A stretch of DNA of 64,000 nucleotides from a virus. The stretch is taken from positions 1-64,000 of IMG/VR virus record IMGVR_UViG_3300042882_001169. One strand, given 5' to 3'. Under the pieces are notes generated by a model. The model was not told where the DNA came from, did not search any database, and was given only the letters and a program-made list of their open reading frames with translations. The position numbers were made by a program, and so were the translations under genes. Position 1 is the first letter of the stretch. Every line of letters begins with the position of its first letter. This document shows positions 25,819 through 33,672 of this stretch, piece after piece.

Positions 25819-28389
25819 ATGGCATCAAAAGGAAACAAATTTATATTGGAAAAATTTATTTCTAATAATCAATTGCAAAAAGCACAAGACGGAGTTGAAA
25901 CATGGAAAAAACAACAAGCACTTGTAGCTAAAGAAAAAGCTGGAAAACTAAAAGAGTTGTTAGAAACACCTTTGGTTTTTAAAACTAAAGAAGAAAAGTT
26001 AGCTGAAAAAATGCAACAAGAAAGGTATAGAATTATTCCTAAAGACAATACTGTTGTAAGAAATTATAATAATGTTGCTAAACATTCTAATGTTGCAAGA
26101 AATAAAACAGACAAAGAAATTGCAGATGAAAGAAAAGCTGTAAGAAAAAAATCTGACGCAAATGTTTTAAATCAATATTCTACAGAGTTATTTGACGGTG
26201 ATAACTGGACAAGAGAAAATCTTGCTGAAGGTGCGCAAGGATTAGAATCAAAATTTAGAGTTTCAGATGAACCAAACTTTTTTGATGACTGGTTAAATCC
26301 TGCAAACATGATAGGCAATATGGCGTCTAATTTAGGACAAGCACCTTTACAAGCACAACAATCAGATTCATATTTACCGTATATTACAGCTATAGGTACA
26401 CCATTAACTGTGGGAGCACTCGCTGGATTAGGAACAAGTTCAAATGCACAATTTATAAATAATTTAACAAATCCAATTGCAGGATTTGAAACATCAATAG
26501 GAAATTTTGCAAAATCAAATTTTAATAAATTAAAACAAATTGGTAAAAGAACTTTTACTCCAAGTCGTGAAGTAGATTTAAGTGGTATTGAAAGATTAAG
26601 TGGACAATTAAGAGAATCAAATGTTGAAGCAAACTTAATTGAAAAAGTTGGGAATGATATTAATTTTTCACATCAGGATTACATGTTAAATAAATATCCA
26701 GATGTACCGGTTACTGAAAACTACATTAATCTTATTGAAAATCAAGAACTCAATGAAATTAATAAAAATAGAATAACTGATCTTGCTGAACATTGGGTTT
26801 ATGAAAATCCTGCTCAAAGAGTTGAGAATCAAAAAATAATGGAACAATTAGATCCTCTTCTTGAACAACAAAGACAAGAAGCATACGGAATTTTTAACAT
26901 GAGTAGAAAAAACAAACTTGATCATGTAAATGAAAGAATTAAAATTATACAAAATGATGCAGAAACAATTCAAAACAATATTGATGTTGGAGCTAACAAG
27001 TTTATAGAAAAATTGCAAAATAAAGCAAAAGATGATCCTAATTTTATAAATGAATTATTAGAACAAAGAAAACAACTTGAAGAAGCAATTACAAAATACG
27101 GTGATGAATTTTTTGGTGATACTAAAAATCCAAATTTTAATAATCTTACTGAAGAAGAACTTAACGCAGCGCATCTTGAGATAAAAGCAAAAAGAGATAA
27201 TCTCAGAAATGAAATTCAAGGTGTAAGAGATCAGGTTACACCTGCTAAACTAAATCCAGCATTTGAAGAAAAAATAAAAGATTTATATATGTATGCTGAG
27301 GAACCTATACCTGCAAGCATAAACGATGTGTTTCCTGTTGAAAAAGGAATGAGAGAAAGAAACAGAGTTGTGTATCCAAGAGCAATTCCTGAATCAGTTT
27401 CAGATTTGAACAAATACGAATTAGATAAATTATTAGATACTCAAAAAACTGCTTCAGGTGTTAATCAAGGAAGTTACGGTAATACAATTTCATTTGGTGA
27501 AAATTCTTATTCATTTGAAGATTTAAAAGCACTTTATGATGTTAACTATGAAAAAGCTCCTTTTAAATTATCTGAACCATCTACATGGTTTGGTAAAAAG
27601 ATGAATCGTGTTGTAGATAATAAACCATCAGAATTTGTTAAAAATATTAAAATTCGTGATGTAGATCCTGAAAAACTTTTTCATACAATTGGTCATGAAG
27701 TTGGTCATGATTTTCAAAAGTTTGGTAGTTGGGGAGAACTAATTGCAAAATACTTTGACAATATTGAATATTTCTCAAATCATGGTGAAAATAATTTATC
27801 AAGAGCATTTAAAAAACACATGGTTGAACCAAATGGATGGGATAGTTCATCAGCATGGCGTAGCAGTGGAAATGAATTACATTCTGATTTAGTAGCAGAA
27901 AGATTTAAGATAATAGATAAATTAGATCCTGATCCTAAAAAAGCTGTTGAAATGTTTAGAGCAAACGAAGATGCTTTTACAGAACAAATAGTTGAAAGTG
28001 GAGTTTTAGATAAATTTTTTAAACCTGATACACCTCTCAATATTAAAAAGGAATTAGCAAAAATTTTACCAGTTGCAGTACCTGCTGCTTTAACAGTAGG
28101 TGCAACAGTAGGTGCAAAGAATCAAAATGAATCTGAACAAATGCCAACACAAAAGTATGGTGGTAATCAATCACATTTTAATTTTGAAAAATATGCAATG
28201 AAAGAAATGGGTGGAATGATGTACGCAAATAAAGATGCAGGATTGCCACACGAACAGTCAATGCGAAAATATTTAAGTGCACAAAATAATCTTTTAGATT
28301 TTATGAAACGTGTAAAAGTTGTTGGTGGTCCTGTACCGTTTGATGAATATTATAGAGAAAACATAATAAATCCAAGAAATAAATCGTAA
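25819..28389 (+). CDS. Virion-associated zincin metallopeptidase-like protein
   Basis: An 856-aa protein that starts 2 nt after the preceding stop. Its N-terminus (FILEKFISNNQLQKAQDG) parallels that of the 1746-aa neighbour (ILMKFITGQAQK), hinting at a shared packaging signal. Long helical and coiled-coil regions cover residues 330-460. The zincin motif is H626-E-V-G-H630, followed about 75 residues later by ELHSDLVAERFK, the likely third-ligand helix. A hydrophobic segment (ILPVAVPAALTVGATVG) at about 755-772 precedes a QKYGG linker and an MGGMM stretch. The arrangement of zincin, hydrophobic helix and GG motif repeats that of zincin 3 in the neighbour. Substrate unknown. Confidence 0.7.
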   Translation: MASKGNKFILEKFISNNQLQKAQDGVETWKKQQALVAKEKAGKLKELLETPLVFKTKEEKLAEKMQQERYRIIPKDNTVVRNYNNVAKHSNVARNKTDKEIADERKAVRKKSDANVLNQYSTELFDGDNWTRENLAEGAQGLESKFRVSDEPNFFDDWLNPANMIGNMASNLGQAPLQAQQSDSYLPYITAIGTPLTVGALAGLGTSSNAQFINNLTNPIAGFETSIGNFAKSNFNKLKQIGKRTFTPSREVDLSGIERLSGQLRESNVEANLIEKVGNDINFSHQDYMLNKYPDVPVTENYINLIENQELNEINKNRITDLAEHWVYENPAQRVENQKIMEQLDPLLEQQRQEAYGIFNMSRKNKLDHVNERIKIIQNDAETIQNNIDVGANKFIEKLQNKAKDDPNFINELLEQRKQLEEAITKYGDEFFGDTKNPNFNNLTEEELNAAHLEIKAKRDNLRNEIQGVRDQVTPAKLNPAFEEKIKDLYMYAEEPIPASINDVFPVEKGMRERNRVVYPRAIPESVSDLNKYELDKLLDTQKTASGVNQGSYGNTISFGENSYSFEDLKALYDVNYEKAPFKLSEPSTWFGKKMNRVVDNKPSEFVKNIKIRDVDPEKLFHTIGHEVGHDFQKFGSWGELIAKYFDNIEYFSNHGENNLSRAFKKHMVEPNGWDSSSAWRSSGNELHSDLVAERFKIIDKLDPDPKKAVEMFRANEDAFTEQIVESGVLDKFFKPDTPLNIKKELAKILPVAVPAALTVGATVGAKNQNESEQMPTQKYGGNQSHFNFEKYAMKEMGGMMYANKDAGLPHEQSMRKYLSAQNNLLDFMKRVKVVGGPVPFDEYYRENIINPRNKS

Positions 28390-28401
28390 ATTAGTAATGT
28401 A
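28386..28401 (+). promoter_or_regulatory. Candidate phage promoter (motif copy 4)
   Basis: GTAAATTAGTAATGTA overlaps the TAA stop at 28387-28389 and lies 38 nt before the ATG at 28440. It differs from copies 1 and 2 by A for C at position 8. It begins the cargo-protein unit. Confidence 0.45.
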
Positions 28402-28422
28402 AACATGTGATAATAAACATGT
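28401..28422. repeat. Direct repeat AAACATGT
   Basis: AAACATGT occurs at 28401-28408 and 28415-28422, 14 nt apart, and its ACATGT core is self-complementary. It lies between promoter motif copy 4 and the ATG at 28440, where an operator or leader element might sit. Function unknown. Confidence 0.35.
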
Positions 28423-28439
28423 AACTAAAAATTTTTATC

Positions 28440-29966
28440 ATGAGTAAAACTTGTCACGAATGCGAAAAAAATAAATTTGTATTACCATACGAATATTTTG
28501 CAAATCCATTAACTGTTTTAGAATATGGTGGTGATTTATATCAAGCACAGCAGGGTGGAGAACAGCAAAAACAAATTATGCAAATAATTGCAATGTATGC
28601 AAAATTGCACAATGCTCAACCTGAAATGATTATTCAGAAACTGCAACAACTTGATGAGTCACAACAGCAACAAGCATTACAATATATGGTTGCAGAATTA
28701 CAACAAGGTGGTGCTGGACAACAACAGTCAGCTCCAACATCTTACGCAGCTAATGATGAGTTTAGTGAAATGGAAAGCATGCCACAGTTTGCACCAGGTG
28801 GTACAAACAGTTATAGTCAAACAGGTGGTGCTGGTTATAGAGGTGCTGCAGGTGGTGTTGGTGGCGTTCCATATATTGCACCTGCTCTACAAACATCAAT
28901 TGGAGATTCAAAATTTCTTGGTCCACTGAAAGCTGTTACTGGTTACATGGGACTTGCGGCAGGTCTTGGTGCATCTGCATTAGGGTGGGGTAAATCTGCA
29001 CAATGGTTAGGTAACAAAGTATTGCCAGATGGTGGGTTAAAAGATGGTTTTAATGGTGTAATGGATACTGCAAATAATACTTTTAAAGGTATTGTTGATT
29101 TTGGTGTAACTGCTGGTGGTATTTCTACTAATGGTCAAAATTCTGCTAATAGACAAGCAGCTGCTAATAGAAAACAACCTGTTACTTTTCCTACTCAAAA
29201 TCCTGTAGTTAAAGGTGCAGCTGTACAAAAAGCAGACTCTACTAAAATACCAATTAATCCAGAAGATGAAGGTTACAAACCTGATTTGATTAATAAATAT
29301 GGTAGATATCTTCCTAAACATCAAGGAACCACTGGTTCAAGTACTGTTGGTGGTGGTGACGGTGGTATGGGCAGTGGAGAAGCAGGAATGATGATGAATG
29401 ATGGATCTACTGATTACAATGAAGGATACTTTCAAGCATATAAACAAGACAACAATGCTTATAATGCAGATCCTAATCAATGTCCACCAGGAAGCGAATG
29501 TGATAAAGCAAAAAAACAACAACAACAACCGCAACAACCTGCGAAGAAAAAAGCTAACCCAAATGCTGGTGCTGGTGAAGGTGAAAAACCTTTTAATGGA
29601 ATGGAATATGCACAAAAAGGACTCATGGGACTTGGTGCATTTAGAGATTACAAAACATGGCAAAATGACCAAAAAGAAAGAGACGAATATGAAAAGATGT
29701 TAGAACGTGTTGGTAATACTGATTTTAGACTTGCTTCAAACAGTCCTAATCCATTTGGTGATTATACATTAAATGTTGGTCCTGCAAATAATTTCCAATT
29801 AGGCATGACCACTCCTGTACAAGATAGTGGTACTTATGGAAGATACGGTGGTTCATTCAAATATGGTGGTCAATCATATAAAGAAGGTGGTGAATATCAA
29901 GTATCAGAAGACGAGTTATTACAACTTATGCAGAATGGTGCAGAAATAGAATTCATTAATAAATAA
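28440..29966 (+). CDS. Gln/Gly-rich putative ejected cargo protein
   Basis: A 508-aa protein. A CxxC pair near the N-terminus is followed by YGG and QGG motifs, then a helical segment (IMQIIAMYAKLHNAQPEMI, then QQLDESQQQQALQYM) of a kind common in crAss-like tail cargo proteins. A Gly-rich middle with a hydrophobic helix (GYMGLAAGLGASALGW) follows. Residues about 290-325 contain GRYLPKHQGTTGSSTVGG, which recurs in the next gene. The end (YGGSFKYGGQSYKEGGEYQVS then an acidic helix and AEIEFINK) looks like a conserved terminal tag in this protein class. Probably packaged in the virion; mechanism unknown. Confidence 0.55.
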   Translation: MSKTCHECEKNKFVLPYEYFANPLTVLEYGGDLYQAQQGGEQQKQIMQIIAMYAKLHNAQPEMIIQKLQQLDESQQQQALQYMVAELQQGGAGQQQSAPTSYAANDEFSEMESMPQFAPGGTNSYSQTGGAGYRGAAGGVGGVPYIAPALQTSIGDSKFLGPLKAVTGYMGLAAGLGASALGWGKSAQWLGNKVLPDGGLKDGFNGVMDTANNTFKGIVDFGVTAGGISTNGQNSANRQAAANRKQPVTFPTQNPVVKGAAVQKADSTKIPINPEDEGYKPDLINKYGRYLPKHQGTTGSSTVGGGDGGMGSGEAGMMMNDGSTDYNEGYFQAYKQDNNAYNADPNQCPPGSECDKAKKQQQQPQQPAKKKANPNAGAGEGEKPFNGMEYAQKGLMGLGAFRDYKTWQNDQKERDEYEKMLERVGNTDFRLASNSPNPFGDYTLNVGPANNFQLGMTTPVQDSGTYGRYGGSFKYGGQSYKEGGEYQVSEDELLQLMQNGAEIEFINK

Positions 29967-30002
29967 CAAAATCCCTAACAAAATAGGAAAAAACAAATTA
30001 TA

Positions 30003-30021
30003 TTTGTAAATTCTAAATGTG
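30003..30021 (+). promoter_or_regulatory. Candidate phage promoter (motif copy 3)
   Basis: TTTGTAAATTCTAAATGTG combines a Bacteroidota-like TTTG with the core motif (30006-30021), 38 nt before the ATG at 30060. It lies in the 93-nt gap after the preceding gene. Confidence 0.5.
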
Positions 30022-30036
30022 AGAGATTTATCATTT

Positions 30037-30059
30037 TTAACTTTAAACTTTAAAAGTTT
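30037..30059 (+). promoter_or_regulatory. TTAACTTTAAA leader motif plus palindrome
   Basis: Third copy of TTAACTTTAAA (30037-30047), 12 nt before the ATG. It overlaps AAACTTT-A-AAAGTTT (30045-30059), a palindrome ending exactly at the start codon. The palindrome could be a protein-binding site or a weak hairpin affecting initiation. Confidence 0.4.
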
Positions 30060-33000
30060 ATGTACAACATTAGAATAAAACAACTTCCAAAAAATGGTGA
30101 TCAACGTAACTACAGTTTAGTTGATAGAAATGATTTATATATCAAAGTAAATCCAATTAACCAAGACAGTAATGTCAAAAACACTATCAGTGCAGTTCCA
30201 CGTGAAGAAGCTAATATAGAAGCTGAAGGTGGAGAAACTGTAATCGGTGATATCAACAATGATGGTTTTTTAGAACATAGTAAAATTGTTGGTAAAAGAC
30301 ATACTGAAGGCGGTGTGCCTCTTAATGTTGCACCTGGTTCATTTATATTCTCTGACACAAAAAAGTTAAAGATTAAAGATCCTGAAGTACTTTCTATTTT
30401 TGGTATTACCAAATTTGACAAAGGTGGTGTTACACCAGCAAAGATTGCACAAAAATATCCTATGAATAACTACATGAATATTCTAAAGGATGATGCAACA
30501 GATCCTGTATCAAAGCGTACTGCTTCTCAGATGTTAAAAAATAATCTTGAGAAACTTGGCATGTTAGCATTGGTGCAAGAATCAATGAAAGGATTTCCTG
30601 ATGGAGTACCTGCAATTGCACAATCTGTTATGGCAGGATTGCAAGGACAAGGTGAGGGTATGCCTGAAGAAGCAATGGAAGGTAGAGAAGCTGCTGGAGA
30701 AGAAGGTCAAATGCGTTATGGTGGAATGGCTATGTACCAAAAAGCAGGTACAGTTAAACCAAAACCAAAAGCAAAACCTAAACCTGCAGCACCTGCTCCT
30801 GGTACGTTTTATATAAATGGTAAACCGAATAGAATTGTAAAAACTTATGAAGGGTTCTTTGATGTTGATAATGATAGTGATGGAGATGATGCAAACGATA
30901 TGTGGGTTCAATTTGAAAAACCTATTCAAGTAATTGATGAGGATGGTAATCCTGATACAATGACTGAAATGACACTTTCTGATTGGAAAAAATTAACTGC
31001 AAAAAAGTCTCTTAAAATGGGATTGACAGATAATTTAATTCAACCAAATAACTATACAGATATTAGCAATCTTACTTGGTGGAATCAAGATAGATCTATA
31101 TTTGATATTGGTAGAGGTGTGAAATATAATACAATTAATTATTCTCCTACAGCTCCTGTTGCTACTGCAAAACCTGCAGTTAAACCACAAATGAAACCTG
31201 GATATACATTTACACAAGGTAACAAAAAATATAAAGTTGTTGCTTCTGATGTATACAGTCCTTATGGTTCAGCAGCTGGTAATAGACAAGCTGTAAGTGT
31301 AGAACAAATTGATGATCCAGATCAAAACATTGGTTCTTTCTTTGATACTAAATTTGGCAAGAAGTTAATTCCTATTGACGAGTTTAACAAAATTGTTGGT
31401 ATAGCTCCAACCGTAGTTCCTGAAGCAGCTGCCGGTACTACACAAGCAGATGCTGAAACTGCTGGTGCAAAAGATTGGGTAGATACTGCTGAAGAAGAAG
31501 TAGTTGAAGAAGATACTCTAACAACAAAAGTTGTTGTAAAAGAAGATAACAGCAAACCTGCAGCAAAAACTGTAGTAACACCAAACACAAAGGTAACACA
31601 GCAACCTGCTAAAAGAGTTTCTGGTAAAATGCAAACATTTCCAAAGTTTATTATACCAAGTGGAAAGTTTAAAGGTCAAGAAGGTTCTGCTGTTAAAATG
31701 GGTGATACAATAAGAATTTTTTATCCAGACGGAACGCATGAAGCTTTTATTAATGGTAAACCGCTTCCAGGTTATAGACATGGTGGATATTTACCAAAAC
31801 ATCAAGGTGATACTGGTCCAAGCACAGTTGGCGATGCTTCTGGATCTTCAATGATGGATGATGGTTCATCAAACGGATTTTTTGGTGGTATAGGTGACTT
31901 TTTTAGTGACCTGTTTAGTGGTGAAGATAAATCAAAAAGTGATTCTGCAACTTCAACTTCCGCAACTCCATCTCTTGATCAACAAGCAATGGATGCTGTT
32001 GCTAATCCTGCAGCAACATCTGCAAGTACATCTGTTAATATTCCACCTGTTGCTACAAATACAAATGTTGCCAATCCTGAATTACCAGCTGAACTTGCAA
32101 GTTTATTTCCTGCAGATGCTGCACCAACTGCTGCATCTCAACCCTTTATGGCAACTACAGCACAAGGAATTCAAAATGGTTCTGTAGCAGCAGTTTCCAC
32201 AGGAGATCCTAATAAGCAAGTAATTGCAAATAATGATCCAAACTATGAATTTCAACCATCCAGTGTAAAAAGATTACCAAGTACTTCAAAAGAAAAAGCA
32301 ACATATGAAGACTGGAAGCCACAAAATTATGACAAAGTGTGGAAACCAAAAGCTCAACAAGCAATGTTAAATTCAGAAAGTGCTAAAGCAATTGATGATT
32401 ATTTAACCAATGTTGCAGCTAAAGGTAAATATGGTCCAAACATACTTTATCAATTACAAGGTTTAACAGGTCAAGCACGTTATGATAAGATATTAGAACT
32501 TGCTACAGATGGTGATCCAGGTCCATTTCACAATGCTTTCTTAGAAGCAATGACTGCTAAGAAACCAGAAGACAAACCTGAACCAATACCAGAGAAAAAA
32601 AGAGCATGGTCATGTAGACAAGATCCTGTAACCGGTGTAAAAGAAATATATCAATTTGAATATGAAGGAGAGATGCCTGCAGGTTCTTACAATACACGTG
32701 AAGAAGCTGAAGCAGGATGTAATGGTAAACAAGAAGTAGTTGAAGAAAAACCAAAACCAAGAAGACCTTGGTGGATACAAGATGCAGTAAACTTTGCTGG
32801 TACACTTACTGACAATGTTGGTTATTATCCTCCTGCATTAACTCAAGTTGATTTAGAAACTCCTCGTTACGCATTGCTTGATCCTGATAGAAGAATTGCT
32901 GCGATGCAAGAAGCTGCTGCTGCTGATAGAGAAGCTGCATACAATACAACAGCAGGTAATGTTGCTGGTGCATCTCAAGTTGCGCCATCAAATCAAAGAC

Positions 33001-33650
33001 TTGGTCAAGCTGCAAATATTATTGGTGATGTTGAAAATCAAAATTCAAATATTTTTAATCGATTTTCTGGTAACATTGCTGGAATTAATAATCAAGAAAA
33101 GATTTTAAATGCAAACTCATTACAAAATTACATTGGTCAATCAGTAACAGCAAGACAACAATATGATAATGCCAGACGTGCATTAAAATGGAGACAGCTT
33201 GATGCTTGGAATAATGGTACTACAAACTGGCAAAGAACTAATCAGTTATCTGACATGTTTAATTACGATATTGATCGTAATACAGGTGATGTAACTTTTA
33301 AAGATGGCAGACAAATGTTTGATGCACAAGGTAGACCTGTGTATGATCCGTATATTAATCCTGCAGACCCAACTGGTAAAAATAGTAAATCAGGATATAT
33401 ATTTGAAGATCGAGTAAAATATTGGAAAAGTCAAGGTTTTAGTGCGTCAGACGCGATAGATGCTGCAAATGCAGAAGTAAATGGTAAAGCTGCTGTAGCT
33501 GATAATAAAACTGCTGGTCGTAATGCTATTCTATCTGGACAAGCATTACCTGCGCCAAGACAATCAAAATATGGTGGAAAAGTAAAAAAACAATATGGTG
33601 GTGTAGTATTTGATTTTGGTGCATTACCTTTATACTTTTTTGAAGATTAA
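30060..33650 (+). CDS. crAss-like cargo protein (PREEANIEAE family)
   Basis: A 1196-aa protein. Residues 45-105 contain VPREEANIEAEGGETVIGD, then KRHTEGGVPLNV and SFIFSDTKKLKI, a signature I associate with crAss-like phage virion proteins expressed just before the RNA polymerase. A YQKAGTVKPK linker at residue 226 matches linkers of the 1746-aa protein. A Pro/Lys-rich stretch follows, then beta segments, then GGYLPKHQGDTGPSTVG at about 575, shared with the preceding gene, and an Ala/Thr/Pro-rich low-complexity region. A small Cys pair module (AWSCRQDP ... EEAEAGC) sits near 860-895. The end is YGGKVKKQYGG. Likely ejected with the genome. Confidence 0.65.
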   Translation: MYNIRIKQLPKNGDQRNYSLVDRNDLYIKVNPINQDSNVKNTISAVPREEANIEAEGGETVIGDINNDGFLEHSKIVGKRHTEGGVPLNVAPGSFIFSDTKKLKIKDPEVLSIFGITKFDKGGVTPAKIAQKYPMNNYMNILKDDATDPVSKRTASQMLKNNLEKLGMLALVQESMKGFPDGVPAIAQSVMAGLQGQGEGMPEEAMEGREAAGEEGQMRYGGMAMYQKAGTVKPKPKAKPKPAAPAPGTFYINGKPNRIVKTYEGFFDVDNDSDGDDANDMWVQFEKPIQVIDEDGNPDTMTEMTLSDWKKLTAKKSLKMGLTDNLIQPNNYTDISNLTWWNQDRSIFDIGRGVKYNTINYSPTAPVATAKPAVKPQMKPGYTFTQGNKKYKVVASDVYSPYGSAAGNRQAVSVEQIDDPDQNIGSFFDTKFGKKLIPIDEFNKIVGIAPTVVPEAAAGTTQADAETAGAKDWVDTAEEEVVEEDTLTTKVVVKEDNSKPAAKTVVTPNTKVTQQPAKRVSGKMQTFPKFIIPSGKFKGQEGSAVKMGDTIRIFYPDGTHEAFINGKPLPGYRHGGYLPKHQGDTGPSTVGDASGSSMMDDGSSNGFFGGIGDFFSDLFSGEDKSKSDSATSTSATPSLDQQAMDAVANPAATSASTSVNIPPVATNTNVANPELPAELASLFPADAAPTAASQPFMATTAQGIQNGSVAAVSTGDPNKQVIANNDPNYEFQPSSVKRLPSTSKEKATYEDWKPQNYDKVWKPKAQQAMLNSESAKAIDDYLTNVAAKGKYGPNILYQLQGLTGQARYDKILELATDGDPGPFHNAFLEAMTAKKPEDKPEPIPEKKRAWSCRQDPVTGVKEIYQFEYEGEMPAGSYNTREEAEAGCNGKQEVVEEKPKPRRPWWIQDAVNFAGTLTDNVGYYPPALTQVDLETPRYALLDPDRRIAAMQEAAAADREAAYNTTAGNVAGASQVAPSNQRLGQAANIIGDVENQNSNIFNRFSGNIAGINNQEKILNANSLQNYIGQSVTARQQYDNARRALKWRQLDAWNNGTTNWQRTNQLSDMFNYDIDRNTGDVTFKDGRQMFDAQGRPVYDPYINPADPTGKNSKSGYIFEDRVKYWKSQGFSASDAIDAANAEVNGKAAVADNKTAGRNAILSGQALPAPRQSKYGGKVKKQYGGVVFDFGALPLYFFED

Positions 33651-33672
33651 TATTTTTATACAATAAATAAAC

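Noticed and set aside
29515-29545. CAA-triplet run as a microsatellite or CRISPR-like repeat
   Set aside because: It is in frame and encodes the Gln/Lys stretch of the 508-aa protein; no spaced repeats are present. No CRISPR array was seen in the window.
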